Assembly (NCBI RefSeq): GCF_900109295.1
Contig: NZ_FOIZ01000001.1
Location: 1,860,001-1,924,000 of the forward strand
DNA length: 64,000 bases
Reading direction: 5' to 3'
DNA from: Cognatiyoonia koreensis
GTDB lineage: Bacteria > Pseudomonadota > Alphaproteobacteria > Rhodobacterales > Rhodobacteraceae
The notes beneath the pieces were generated by a model. The model saw only the letters and a list, made by a program, of their open reading frames with translations. It had not been told where the DNA came from and made no database searches. Position numbers and translations under genes: made by a program. Shown one piece after another: positions 1 to 12,112 of the stretch (position 1 is the first letter of the stretch; the number at the start of each line of letters is the position of its first letter).

Positions 1-1635
1 CATCTTGTCCACCGTCGCCAGCGTCGCGGTGTTTTGCACCGTAACGGACCGTGATCCACCTGTGCCGCCGCCCGTCGCGATCAGATCGCTATCTCCCTGA
101 ATGACCTTGATCTTGTCCGCAGGGATACCCGTCTGGTCTGACAGGAATTGCGCGAAAACGGTTTCATGGCCTTGCCCGTTCGATTGCGTGCCAACATAGA
201 TCAACGCGCCGTCTTCGACGAAATCGACCTTGGTCGTCTCGGACGGATTTCCAAGAATGCTTTCGATGTAATAGCAAAGCCCCTGCCCGCGCAGCTTTCC
301 GGCGGCAGCGCTCTTGGCCTTGCGCGCGGCAAAGCCACTGACATCCGCCTCGCCCTCCACCCGCGTCAGGACGCGCGCGAATTCACCGACGTCATAGGTG
401 ACACCTGTCGCGGTCGTGTAGGGAAACTGGTCGGGGGCGATAAAGTTCTTCTTGCGCAACTCCCAAGGATCGACACCCAGCTGGCGCGCGGCCTCGTCCA
501 TGGTGCGTTCGAGCACGAAAATCGCCTCTGGGCGGCCAGCGCCGCGATAGGCATCGACAGGCGTTGTATTGGTAAAAACGCCGCGCGTGCGCATGTATGC
601 CGCCTGCACGTCATAGGTGCCCATCAGCACCTTGGAAAACAGATCAGTCTGAATGAACTGTGCAAAGCCCGAGATATAGGCCCCCATATTCGCAACCGTA
701 TCAAGGTGATAGGCGACAATGCGATGATCGGCGTCAAAGGCCATCGTGGCCGTCGTCACCAGATCGCGCCCGGCATTGTCCGTCAGCATCGCCTCGGTGC
801 GCTCCGACATCCAGCGCACAGGGCGGCCGAGCGTCCTGGCAGCATAGGCAACAACGGGATATTCGGGATAGTTGAACGCCTTCATGCCAAACCCGCCGCC
901 CACATCGGGGTTGGTGATGCGGATATCCTCGGCATCCATGCCAAACATCTTGGCCAGGTCCGCTTTCAGTCCCCAGACACCCTGCCCGTTGAACGACACA
1001 TGCAAGCGGCCATCGACCATTTCGGCAAAACAGCCGCGTGGCTCCATGGCGTTGCAGATCACACGGTTGTCGGTGATATCGACCTTGATCACATGGGCGG
1101 CACTTTCCAAAGCGGCATCGACGGCCTCCAGATCACCCAAACCCCAATCAAAAACCTGATTATCGGGGGCCGCATCGTGAAGCGGCTCTCCGGAAAAGGA
1201 CAGATCGATATGCGCAGGCAAATCATCGACGTCCAACAGGATTGCTTCGGCGGCATCCTTCGCATTTGCGTAGGTATCGGCGATGACAACGGCCACAGCC
1301 TCACCGACGTGGCGGACGCGATCAAGGGCAAGAACCGGGCGGAGCGGCTTGACGCCCTTTGACCCGTCGCGGTTCGTGACAGCACCGCCGCTGATATCGA
1401 CCTTGACGCCGGCATCCAGCAGATCCTGCCCGGTGATGACAGCGACGACACCCGGCATCTCGCGCGCATCATCAACGTCCAGCGCGGTGATCACACCATG
1501 GGCAACGGGAGAGCGCATAACAAACGCATGCAGCGCATCATGGGGTGCGATGTCATCGACATAGCGACCCGCCCCTGTCAGAAAACGGACATCCTCGACC
1601 CGCTTGACCGGCTGGCTTTTTCCGAACTTGTCCAT
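1..1635 (-). CDS. Xanthine dehydrogenase/CoxL-family molybdopterin-binding large subunit (form II), 3' end outside window
   Basis: The frame is open from an ATG at 1635 to the window edge (545 codons), so the C-terminal third is missing. The N-terminus shows the family's PVKRVEDVRFLTGAGRYVDD opening, and residues 362-368 read AYRGAGR. Form II CoxL-like proteins carry this active-site loop; true aerobic CO dehydrogenases carry AYxCSFR. The product should be a large molybdenum-cofactor subunit of an aldehyde, xanthine or isoquinoline-type hydroxylase that works with FAD and 2Fe-2S subunits, but those genes are not in the window. The substrate cannot be told from sequence. A 17-bp inverted repeat lies about 21 bp upstream of the start. 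Confidence 0.9.
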   Translation of the reverse strand, partial: MDKFGKSQPVKRVEDVRFLTGAGRYVDDIAPHDALHAFVMRSPVAHGVITALDVDDAREMPGVVAVITGQDLLDAGVKVDISGGAVTNRDGSKGVKPLRPVLALDRVRHVGEAVAVVIADTYANAKDAAEAILLDVDDLPAHIDLSFSGEPLHDAAPDNQVFDWGLGDLEAVDAALESAAHVIKVDITDNRVICNAMEPRGCFAEMVDGRLHVSFNGQGVWGLKADLAKMFGMDAEDIRITNPDVGGGFGMKAFNYPEYPVVAYAARTLGRPVRWMSERTEAMLTDNAGRDLVTTATMAFDADHRIVAYHLDTVANMGAYISGFAQFIQTDLFSKVLMGTYDVQAAYMRTRGVFTNTTPVDAYRGAGRPEAIFVLERTMDEAARQLGVDPWELRKKNFIAPDQFPYTTATGVTYDVGEFARVLTRVEGEADVSGFAARKAKSAAAGKLRGQGLCYYIESILGNPSETTKVDFVEDGALIYVGTQSNGQGHETVFAQFLSDQTGIPADKIKVIQGDSDLIATGGGTGGSRSVTVQNTATLATVDKM

Positions 1636-1655
1636 CGTGTGATCCTTTGGCTGGT

Positions 1656-1672
1656 GTTAGGCAGAACCTAAC
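1656..1672. promoter_or_regulatory. Inverted repeat upstream of the CoxL-like gene
   Basis: GTTAGG-CAGAA-CCTAAC is a perfect 6-bp inverted repeat with a 5-nt spacer, ending 21 bp before the start codon of the leftward CoxL-like gene. It could be an operator or a leader hairpin. No regulator gene is visible nearby, so the role is open. Confidence 0.3.
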
Positions 1673-1889
1673 CGCCAGAGGCGCAAGGTCCACCCCTAAC
1701 GCCGACACCTGCGCAACAAGGAACGACGGGAAAGCAAAAAACGCGCAGCGCAGGCATGCAGCCCGCCTGCAGGCCATTGCTGAAACCGGCAAGGTGTAAC
1801 TGATCAAACATCTGGTTTGCGCATTCCGCCCTTTTCGCCTCTCACTGGTTTGTTTAAGACGCAGGCAAGCACAAAAGGACGGCACAGAT

Positions 1890-5024
<3,135 letters not shown>

Positions 5025-5116
5025 ACGACCTCGCCCCCATCATCTTGCCAAAAATACTCTCGCCGAAGGCGTTACGGGATGGCGGGCGGGGCGTCGCGGC
5101 ACGCGCGCGCCGGCTG

Positions 5117-5269
5117 TCATCGCACGATGCGCTCGACCGCGCGCATCCCGCCAAGCGCCTTGTCATAAACCAGTGTCAGCACGCGCCGCACCGGCGGCTT
5201 GGTGACCAGCGGCAGGCTGCGGGCCACCACGACCGCGCCACTGGTCATCAGGAATCCACGTCTGTTCAT
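5117..5269 (-). CDS. Small hypothetical protein with twin-arginine-like N-terminus (50 aa)
   Basis: A 50-residue open frame fills the gap between valS and the aminotransferase gene, on the opposite strand. It starts MNRRGFLMTSGAVVVARS, which resembles a Tat signal (RRGFL followed by a short hydrophobic stretch), and continues with a basic, hydrophobic tail. I do not recognise a family. It could be a short Tat-exported peptide, an accessory protein, or chance coding in a GC-rich gap. The divergent aminotransferase starts 65 bp from its start codon. Confidence 0.4.
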   Translation of the reverse strand: MNRRGFLMTSGAVVVARSLPLVTKPPVRRVLTLVYDKALGGMRAVERIVR

Positions 5270-5333
5270 CCAGTAAAGATATGCACACCACACTCCATTG
5301 CAACTTCGTCGGACGGCAGGTTAGATCAACGCC

Positions 5334-6428
5334 ATGACAGAAGACAGCCGCTTGACCAGCCTTGCCGCCAGCCTTCCCGCCTCCGTTCCCTTTGTGGGGC
5401 CAGAGGCCCAGGAACGCGCGCGTAACGCCCCGTTCATCGCACGTCTTGGCGCGAATGAATCCGGCTTTGGCCCATCGCCGCAGGCAGTCGCAGCAATGCA
5501 GGCGGCAGCAACAGATGCATGGAAATATGGCGATCCGGAATGCCATGACCTGCGCCATGCACTTGCCGCCCATCACGGCATCGATGCGGCGCATATCATG
5601 GTCGGTGAAGGGATCGACGGCTTGCTCGGGCTATTGGCCCGGCTCACGCTGACAGCAGGCGACAGCGTTGTTACATCGGCAGGTGCCTATCCCACGTTCA
5701 ACTATCACGCCGCCGGGTTCGGGGCGCACATCCACACCGTGCCCTATGCCGGGGACTTCGAAGATCCGGATCGCTTGATTGCCAAGGCAAAGGAAACCGG
5801 GGCAAAGCTGATTTATTTTTCCAATCCGGATAATCCGATGGGCTCTTGGCATGGGGCCGTGACCGTCGCGGATATGATCACCCATGTGCCAGAAGGCAGC
5901 CTGCTGGTGCTGGACGAAGCTTATAGCGACCTCGCACCCGACACGGCCATCCCGCCCCTTGATCCTGAAAATCCGAATGTGATCCGCATGCGCACCTTCT
6001 CGAAAGGCTACGGGCTTGCCGGAATTCGCGTCGGCTATGCCATCGGGCCAAAACCCCTGATCAATGCTTTCAACAAGGTGCGCAATCATTTCGGTATCAG
6101 CCGGATCAGTCAGGCAGGGGCGCTGGCCGCGTTGCAAGATCAAGCCTGGCTGGACCATGTCCGCCAAGAGGTCGACGCTGCGCGCACCCGCCTTGCCGGG
6201 ATCGCGATCCGCCACAAACTGACTCCGTTGCCAAGTGCGACGAACTTTGTGACGATCGATTGCGGCCATGATGGAAATCACGCGCGCGCGCTCCTCCAAG
6301 GTCTGATCGAAAGAGGCATTTTCGTGCGGATGCCATTCGTTGCGCCGCAAGACCGCTGCATCCGCGTAAGCGCCGGTCCGCCAGAGGAACTTGACGCATT
6401 CGAACGCGCCTTATCTGATATCCTGTAA
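5334..6428 (+). CDS. Class I/II PLP aminotransferase, HisC-like
   Basis: Pyridoxal-phosphate aminotransferase of 364 residues. It shows the substrate/cofactor pattern LGANESGFGPSP near residue 40, YSNPDNP-type motif (FSNPDNPMG) near 163, the acidic LVLDEAYSDL near 193, and the PLP Schiff-base lysine K224 in TFSKGYGLAGIRVGY. This arrangement is typical of the histidinol-phosphate aminotransferase-like branch. It is not next to other his genes, so it may act on another amino acid. A small membrane-protein gene follows 20 bp downstream and is probably co-transcribed. Confidence 0.85.
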   Translation: MTEDSRLTSLAASLPASVPFVGPEAQERARNAPFIARLGANESGFGPSPQAVAAMQAAATDAWKYGDPECHDLRHALAAHHGIDAAHIMVGEGIDGLLGLLARLTLTAGDSVVTSAGAYPTFNYHAAGFGAHIHTVPYAGDFEDPDRLIAKAKETGAKLIYFSNPDNPMGSWHGAVTVADMITHVPEGSLLVLDEAYSDLAPDTAIPPLDPENPNVIRMRTFSKGYGLAGIRVGYAIGPKPLINAFNKVRNHFGISRISQAGALAALQDQAWLDHVRQEVDAARTRLAGIAIRHKLTPLPSATNFVTIDCGHDGNHARALLQGLIERGIFVRMPFVAPQDRCIRVSAGPPEELDAFERALSDIL

Positions 6429-6448
6429 ATCGCCATTCAGGAGCCCGC

Positions 6449-6631
6449 ATGCAGGACAACCACCCCAAGGCCGCCGAAAACTATACCGATGCCTTTCTGT
6501 GGAGCTTCGGTCTGCTGCTGTTCATGGTGTTCTTCGTCATGACAGCCTTCGTCGGCATCATCTGGGCGCTAATCACAGCATTGACGCTGAACCGCGGGAT
6601 GACGTTCTGGGTGCGACGCCGCGACCGGTGA
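6449..6631 (+). CDS. Small inner-membrane protein (60 aa), unknown
   Basis: The start at 6449 has a CAGGAG ribosome site and sits 20 bp after the aminotransferase stop, so the two are probably one transcript. The protein has one long hydrophobic segment (about residues 17-46, possibly two passes) and a basic C-terminus (WVRRRDR), which predicts a cytoplasmic tail. I do not recognise a family. Its last 63 bp overlap the 3' end of the convergent aminotransferase gene. Confidence 0.6.
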   Translation: MQDNHPKAAENYTDAFLWSFGLLLFMVFFVMTAFVGIIWALITALTLNRGMTFWVRRRDR

Positions 6632-7825
6632 AGCGTCTACTTTTGCGGGCTTTTGCGCAATGACGCGTGCCGCGGCATCAAGTGCGCCTGCACCATGGGG
6701 CAGATCAAGCGCCAGCAGTCCGGCCTCGATCGTTCCGACCACGCTCATCATCATGTGTGCGTTCACATGCCCCATATGGCCGACCCGGAAATAACCGCTT
6801 GCGGGTTCACGCCCCAGCCCGATCCCCAGTGTCAGACCGGTGTGTGTTTCCGTCCATGTCCGCAATGCATCGGCGTTGTCCGCCCCAAGCCCGATGGATG
6901 TCACAGCCACCGAACGTTTGGCGCGATCCTGAATATTCAGCCACAGCGGCCCTTCGCTTTGCCATGCCTCGCAAGCGGCCCAAAGCGTCGCTGCGATTTG
7001 ATCATGCCGCGCCCAGACGTTTTCCAACCCTTCTTCATTGATCATGTCCAGTGCTGCTCGCAGCCCGAAAAGATGGTGCGTCGGGGCCGTGCCATCAAAC
7101 AGCTGCCAGTAACCTTCGGGGTCCGTGCGCGGTCGCCAGTCCCAATAGTGGGTGACGCAATTGCCTTGCGCTGCGTTCGCCTTGTCGTTGAAGAACACAA
7201 AGGACATGCCCGCAGGCGTCATCAGCCCCTTCTGACAGCCTGCGACCATCACATCGACGCCCCAGGCATCCATTTCGAATCTGTCGCAGCCAAGTGACGC
7301 AATGCAATCAGCCATCAGCAGCGCGGGGTGTCCCAGCTTGTCCAGCCGCGCCCGCATGCCGGCGATGTCGTTTTTCACGCTGGTCGAGGTATCCACATGC
7401 ACAGCAAGCACGGCCTTGATCCTGTGATCCTTATCCGCAGCCAGCGTCGCTTCGAATTGATCGAGGTCGGCATCGCTTTGCTGCCCGTAGTCGATGGTTT
7501 GAACCTGCGCCCCAATCTTGGCCGCCATTTCGCCCCAGCCGATGCAGAACCGCCCCGTCGCAAGCACCAGCACCGTGTCGCCGCGCGACAGCGTGTTGGA
7601 CAACGCCGCTTCCCATGCTGCGTGGCCGTTGCCGATATAGATCGCGACATCGTGACGTGTCCGCGCGACCGACTTCAGGTCCGGTATCAGGCTGTAGGTT
7701 ACATCGTGCAATTCGCCTTCATAGATGTTGGGAGACGCGCGGTGCATCGCCCGCAGCACCTTATCGGGCATGACGGATGGACCGGGGATTGCAAGGTAGG
7801 GACGACCGTTGGCAAGAGACATCAT
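6569..7825 (-). CDS. Class V aminotransferase, serine/alanine--glyoxylate aminotransferase family
   Basis: PLP enzyme of 418 residues that probably transfers the amino group of serine or alanine to glyoxylate, as in the serine cycle or photorespiration-like metabolism. It begins with the family signature YLAIPGPSVMPDKVLRAM, has VDTSTSVKNDI near 144-154 (substrate region), LMADCIASLGCD near 170, and the Schiff-base lysine K199 in GCQKGLMTPAG. The last 20 or so residues look poorly conserved and overlap the small membrane-protein gene on the other strand by 63 bp. No further serine-cycle genes are visible nearby. Confidence 0.88.
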   Translation of the reverse strand: MMSLANGRPYLAIPGPSVMPDKVLRAMHRASPNIYEGELHDVTYSLIPDLKSVARTRHDVAIYIGNGHAAWEAALSNTLSRGDTVLVLATGRFCIGWGEMAAKIGAQVQTIDYGQQSDADLDQFEATLAADKDHRIKAVLAVHVDTSTSVKNDIAGMRARLDKLGHPALLMADCIASLGCDRFEMDAWGVDVMVAGCQKGLMTPAGMSFVFFNDKANAAQGNCVTHYWDWRPRTDPEGYWQLFDGTAPTHHLFGLRAALDMINEEGLENVWARHDQIAATLWAACEAWQSEGPLWLNIQDRAKRSVAVTSIGLGADNADALRTWTETHTGLTLGIGLGREPASGYFRVGHMGHVNAHMMMSVVGTIEAGLLALDLPHGAGALDAAARVIAQKPAKVDASPVAASHPERHPAVQRQCCD

Positions 7826-7955
7826 CTGACTTTCAAAGGAATTTCAAATGGACAGTAGCGGGACACAAAGCACCGTCAACACCTTGTCCTGCTTGCCGAC
7901 ACCCCCCATTTCACCGTAGACCGAACCCAGTTCACACCGGAGCGCCCCTAGAACG

Positions 7956-8630
7956 ATGTCACCAAAGCCCCAAACAGATATTGCCGACCGTAAGGCAAGC
8001 TATGGGCGTGACATTACCGACCCGACAGAGCGCCGCCGGTCCCGCTGGTATGTGCTGTTTTCAGATCACGGTATCCTGCGCACCTTCTGGACCAATTTCG
8101 GACAGGTCGCCGAAGGTGTTTATCGCTCCAACCACCCCGGACATACGCGGCTGGAAACCTATAAGAAGAACGGCATCAAGGCCGTGCTGAATTTGCGCGG
8201 CAAGGGCAAACGCGCGCCCTATCTGTTCGAGGAAGAAAGCTGCGCCGCCCTTGGTCTGGATCTGATCAGTATTCCGCTGCACGCCCGCCAGCCCGCAAAG
8301 CGTGACCACATCCTGAATTTGTTCAGCGCATTCGACACCATCCAGCGCCCGTTTGTCATGCATTGCAAATCCGGTGCGGACCGGGCGGGCCTTGCTTCGG
8401 CACTTTATCTTCTGGATCAGGGTGCCCCTGTATCGGAGGCCCGCAAAGAACTGTCTTTGCGTTATTTCCACCTGCGTTTTACCAAGACCGGCGTTCAGGA
8501 TCATATGCTTGACCTTTTCGAACAACGTCAGGCCGAAGGACAGATTGGTATTCGCGACTGGATCGCAAACGAGTACGATCCAGCCGTTCTTGAGGCGAGC
8601 TTCGCCAAGAAGAAAATCCTGCCGGTATGA
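7956..8630 (+). CDS. Dual-specificity/tyrosine phosphatase-family protein
   Basis: A 224-residue cytoplasmic protein with the Cys-based phosphatase P-loop HCKSGADRAG (catalytic C137, R143) and the upstream beta-strand region VYRSNHPGHTRLETYKKNGI typical of DSP-PTPase domains. The substrate could be a phosphoprotein, phosphoinositide or lipid-linked phosphate. Its stop overlaps the start of the ABC exporter gene by 4 bp (ATGA), so it is translationally coupled to a probable lipid flippase; a role in envelope lipid processing is an inference from that context. Confidence 0.82.
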   Translation: MSPKPQTDIADRKASYGRDITDPTERRRSRWYVLFSDHGILRTFWTNFGQVAEGVYRSNHPGHTRLETYKKNGIKAVLNLRGKGKRAPYLFEEESCAALGLDLISIPLHARQPAKRDHILNLFSAFDTIQRPFVMHCKSGADRAGLASALYLLDQGAPVSEARKELSLRYFHLRFTKTGVQDHMLDLFEQRQAEGQIGIRDWIANEYDPAVLEASFAKKKILPV

Positions 8631-10378
8631 GCACGCGTCGCCCTTCCATGTTCATGTGGCTTTGGCGTGATTACCTGCGGCCGCACAAGTTCGTTCTGCT
8701 CGGTGCGATTGTCTTGATGATGATCGAAGGGTCGATGCTGGCCTTTCTCAGCCGCATGATTCAGCCGATGTTCGACAGCGTCTTTCTGGAAGCGGACCGC
8801 AGGATGCTGTGGATCGTCGGCTTTAGTATTCTGGCGATTTTCTGTGTACGGGCCGTCAGTTCGGCCGGTCAGAAGATCTTGATGACGAAGGTCAGCCAGC
8901 TGACCGCGGCCGGCATGCGCAGCCATTTGTTGCGCCATTTGATGACCCTCGACAGCGGCTATCATCAGGTTAATCCGCCGGGCCAGTTGATCGAGCGGAT
9001 TCAGGGTGATGTCGGCGTCGTGAACAGTATCTGGACCACGCTTCTTGTGGGGATCGCCCGTGATCTGATCGCTGTCGTCGCCCTGTTTTCTGTCGCCCTT
9101 GCCGTGGATTGGAAGTGGACGCTGATCGCGCTTGTCGGGATCCCCTTTCTTGTTCTGCCATCGCTGATGGCGCAGGCCTATGTGCGCCGCCGGTCGGGTG
9201 ATGCCCGCGAATTGGCGGGGCGCATGTCCACGCGCCTTGACGAGGTGTTTCACGGGATCAATCCGATCAAGCTGAACGCCTTGGAAACCTATCAGTCCGA
9301 ACGCTATGACGCGCTGACCTACGGGCGCGTGCGGGCCGAGGTGAAGGCCGCGTCGGGTCAGGCGGCGGTGCCTGCCCTCATCGACGTAATGACTGGCGTC
9401 GGATTTCTGGGTGTGCTGATTTTCGGTGGTGGCGAAATTATCGCCGGCGAAAAGACCGTTGGTCAGTTCATGTCATTCTTTACCGCGATGAGTCTGGCTT
9501 TCGAACCGCTGCGTCGTCTGGGCATGCTGAGTGGCAAGTGGCAGCAGGCCGGTGCGTCGATGGAACGGTTGCAATCGGTCCTGGCCGAAGAACCCACGGT
9601 TCTTTCACCCGCCACTGGCACGGCGGCACCGGTTCAAGCGCCGGACATCAGGTTGCAGGACGTTACGCTGGAATATGGCGATCTGCCGGTGCTGAAAGGT
9701 GCCAATTTTACCGCCAAGGCGGGGAAAACGACGGCGCTGGTAGGCGCGTCCGGCGCGGGCAAGAGCACTGTCTTCAATGTGCTGACAAGGCTTGTCGATC
9801 CGTCAGGCGGTGAGGTGCTGATCGATGGCATCCGCGTCGCTGCGATGTCCCTGCCCGATCTGCGGGCGTTGTTTTCGGTCGTGGCGCAAGATGCCGCGCT
9901 GTTTGACGAAAGCCTGCGCGACAATATTCTGCTTGGCCGCACGGATGTGCGCGATGAGGATCTACAGGCAGTTCTGGATGCCGCACATGTCACCGACTTT
10001 CTGGGCCAGCTGCCAGCGGGGCTGGATAGTGCTGCGGGTCCACGCGGGTCTAACCTTTCGGGTGGACAGCGCCAGCGCGTCGCCATTGCGCGCGCCCTAC
10101 TGCGCAATACCCCGATCCTGTTGCTGGACGAGGCGACCAGCGCGCTTGATACCAAGTCCGAAGCTGTTGTTCAAACGGCGCTGGAGCGGCTTGCCAAGGG
10201 ACGCACAACCCTTGTCATCGCACATCGTCTGTCCACCATCCGCAACGCCGACAGTATCGTCGTGATGGATCACGGGCGGGTCGTGGACCAAGGCACACAC
10301 GAAGAACTGCTGGCCCGTGGCGGCATCTATGCCGATCTGCACCGTCTGCAATTTTCACAAGAGGATACCGATGCGTAA
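8627..10378 (+). CDS. MsbA-like ABC exporter (fused permease and ATPase)
   Basis: A 583-residue half-transporter. Six transmembrane helices occupy about residues 15-300, and the nucleotide-binding domain follows: Walker A GASGAGKST (373-381), signature [16 protein letters not shown] from 477, Walker B ILLLDEATSALD, and the H-loop in VIAHRLSTI. This layout matches MsbA and other lipid or drug exporters; the dimer should flip a lipid-like substrate across the inner membrane. It overlaps the upstream phosphatase gene by 4 bp and the downstream ygfZ gene by 8 bp, so the three form one operon. The exact substrate is unknown. Confidence 0.9.
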   Translation: MSTRRPSMFMWLWRDYLRPHKFVLLGAIVLMMIEGSMLAFLSRMIQPMFDSVFLEADRRMLWIVGFSILAIFCVRAVSSAGQKILMTKVSQLTAAGMRSHLLRHLMTLDSGYHQVNPPGQLIERIQGDVGVVNSIWTTLLVGIARDLIAVVALFSVALAVDWKWTLIALVGIPFLVLPSLMAQAYVRRRSGDARELAGRMSTRLDEVFHGINPIKLNALETYQSERYDALTYGRVRAEVKAASGQAAVPALIDVMTGVGFLGVLIFGGGEIIAGEKTVGQFMSFFTAMSLAFEPLRRLGMLSGKWQQAGASMERLQSVLAEEPTVLSPATGTAAPVQAPDIRLQDVTLEYGDLPVLKGANFTAKAGKTTALVGASGAGKSTVFNVLTRLVDPSGGEVLIDGIRVAAMSLPDLRALFSVVAQDAALFDESLRDNILLGRTDVRDEDLQAVLDAAHVTDFLGQLPAGLDSAAGPRGSNLSGGQRQRVAIARALLRNTPILLLDEATSALDTKSEAVVQTALERLAKGRTTLVIAHRLSTIRNADSIVVMDHGRVVDQGTHEELLARGGIYADLHRLQFSQEDTDA

Positions 10379-11096
10379 GGTTCTAGCCCTGACTGGTGCG
10401 GATCGTGTGGAGTTTCTGCAGGGTCTGGTTACGAACGATGTCACAAAGGCTGACATCGTCTATGCGGCACTGCTTACCCCGCAAGGCAAATTCATCGCGG
10501 ATTTCTTTGTGATTGCAAAGGCCGACCGCCTGTTGATCGACGTGGCGGAAACCCATGCCGCGCCGCTGTTCCAGCGGCTGACGATGTATCGTTTGCGTGC
10601 GGATGTGCAGATCAGCGAAACCGACCTTGTCGTGTCACGCGGTGTTGGCGATCCACCGGAAGGAGCGTTAGCTGATCCGCGCCATCCAGCCCTTGGATGG
10701 CGGCTCTATGGTGATACGGACATGTCCGATGACACCAATTGGGACGCGCTGCGCGTGGCCCACCTTGTCCCAGAAACCGGAAACGAATTGACGCCGGAGA
10801 CCTATATTCTTGAAGCCAATTTCGAGGCGCTGAACGGCGTTGATTTCAAGAAGGGTTGCTTTGTCGGTCAGGAAATCGTCGCGCGCATGAAGCATAAGAC
10901 GGAACTGCGTAAAGGTCTTGCGCGCGTCAGCGTGACAGGCACCGCCGAACCGGGTGCTGCTATCACCAGCGATGGCAAGCCCGTGGGCACGCTGCACACC
11001 CGCGTTGGTGACAATGCCCTGGCCTATCTGCGCTTTGATCGCGCCACATCTGATATGCAGGCAGATGCCGCGACCGTCCGACTTGTTTCGGATTGA
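10371..11096 (+). CDS. ygfZ: Folate-binding protein YgfZ (CAF17 family, Fe-S cluster assembly)
   Basis: A 241-residue member of the GcvT-like YgfZ/CAF17 family, which helps maturation of certain 4Fe-4S enzymes in a tetrahydrofolate-dependent way. The diagnostic motif KGCFVGQE is at residues 161-168 and holds the conserved cysteine. The ATG at 10371 is preceded by AAGAGG and lies inside the 3' end of the ABC exporter gene (8-bp overlap); an upstream in-frame start would extend deep into that gene and is less likely. Pairing with a lipid exporter has no obvious functional logic. Confidence 0.9.
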   Translation: MRKVLALTGADRVEFLQGLVTNDVTKADIVYAALLTPQGKFIADFFVIAKADRLLIDVAETHAAPLFQRLTMYRLRADVQISETDLVVSRGVGDPPEGALADPRHPALGWRLYGDTDMSDDTNWDALRVAHLVPETGNELTPETYILEANFEALNGVDFKKGCFVGQEIVARMKHKTELRKGLARVSVTGTAEPGAAITSDGKPVGTLHTRVGDNALAYLRFDRATSDMQADAATVRLVSD

Positions 11097-11178
11097 ATCG
11101 ATGCCGGACAGGTTTGGTAACCTGCCGTTAACCTTAAAGCATTAGAGCATGAGGTGTGGTGCCAAAACGGCGCTGCGT

Positions 11179-11197
11179 CACTGTCAAAATGACAGTG
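11179..11197. promoter_or_regulatory. Perfect 8-3-8 inverted repeat, possible operator
   Basis: CACTGTCA-AAA-TGACAGTG is a perfect palindrome in the 225-bp gap between ygfZ and the convergent efp. Its core CTGTC-N5-GACAG recurs upstream of the giant surface gene (42036-42050). Lying between two gene 3' ends, it has no annotated gene to regulate; a small transcript reading rightward toward the hairpin at 11273 is possible. Confidence 0.4.
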
Positions 11198-11272
11198 TGT
11201 ATTGTTGAAAGGTTTGCGCCGTACGCGCGCGCCAGACGTTGCAAAATGTGATGTCTGCCTGGGGTTCAGATC

Positions 11273-11306
11273 ATGCGGGCGCGCGCGGAAAGCGCGCTGC
11301 CCGCAT
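11273..11306. terminator. Strong GC-rich hairpin downstream of efp and ygfZ
   Basis: ATGCGGGC-GCGCGC-GGAAA-GCGCGC-T-GCCCGCAT forms a stem of about 14 bp with one bulge and a GGAAA loop. It lies 16 bp beyond the efp stop and may terminate both converging transcripts. It lacks a clear T-tract on either strand. Confidence 0.55.
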
Positions 11307-11321
11307 GAAACCTGTCTAAAC

Positions 11322-11885
11322 TCAGGCCCGTTCGACGTATTCGAATGTCTCGGTGTTCACGATGATATCTTCGTCTGTACCGACAAAGGGAGGAATCATC
11401 ACGCGTACACCGTTATCGAGTATTGCTGGCTTGAAGCTGTTCGCGGCGGTCTGACCTTTGACGACTGGCTCTGTCTCGACCACCTTGCAGGTCACTTTCT
11501 GAGGCAGGCTCACGCTCAGCGCTTCCTCGCCGTAGTATTCGATGTGCACGACCATGCCGTCCTGCAGGAATGGCCGGCGTTCGCCAAGAAGATCGGCAGG
11601 CAGGGCGATTTGCTCGAATGTGTCGCTGTCCATGAAGGTCAGCATGTCATCTGCTTCGAAAAGGAACTGCTGGTCTTTCTGATCAAGGCGAATCCGTTCG
11701 ACCTTGTCGGCAGAGCGAAAACGTTCGTTCAGCTTGCGGCCGTCACGCAAATTTTTCAGTTCAACCTGCGCAAAAGCACCGCCTTTTCCGGGTTTTACGT
11801 GGTCAATTTTCACTGCGGCCCAAAGGCCACCATCGTGTTCCAGCACATTGCCGGGACGAATTTCATTTCCGTTGATCTTTGGCAT
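11322..11885 (-). CDS. efp: Elongation factor P
   Basis: A 187-residue translation factor that binds the ribosome between the P and E sites and relieves stalling at polyproline runs. The N-terminal KOW-like domain carries the loop [10 protein letters not shown] with K34, the residue that EpmA beta-lysylates in many Proteobacteria; OB domains follow, including the conserved VTETEP-type segment ([13 protein letters not shown]). Length is normal. The gene stands alone, convergent with ygfZ and divergent from the DUF6280-like gene. No epmA or epmB gene is visible in this window. Confidence 0.97.
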   Translation of the reverse strand: MPKINGNEIRPGNVLEHDGGLWAAVKIDHVKPGKGGAFAQVELKNLRDGRKLNERFRSADKVERIRLDQKDQQFLFEADDMLTFMDSDTFEQIALPADLLGERRPFLQDGMVVHIEYYGEEALSVSLPQKVTCKVVETEPVVKGQTAANSFKPAILDNGVRVMIPPFVGTDEDIIVNTETFEYVERA

Positions 11886-12112
11886 GGGTCACTTCGTGTC
11901 AAAATTATGGCGAAAGGTTGATGAAAGATTGTCGCCGCCTATATCTTGGAGGGTAGGCCTAGGCAAGACGACTAAATCCGGTATCTTTATGGCGTGAGTT
12001 ATGCATAAATTGCATACCTGCCATTCCAAAAGAGAGCCCCCGAATCGGTTGTTTCCATGCATATTGGCCATCACGCCAGAACCACAAGACCAAAAAGAAC
12101 AAAGGATCCAGA

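Noticed and set aside
1..1635. Aerobic carbon monoxide dehydrogenase (CoxL form I)
   Set aside because: The active-site loop reads AYRGAGR, the form II pattern, not AYxCSFR. CO oxidation is not supported.
11202..11921. 239-residue plus-strand ORF over efp
   Set aside because: It is the antisense shadow of efp, whose protein is unmistakable on the minus strand.
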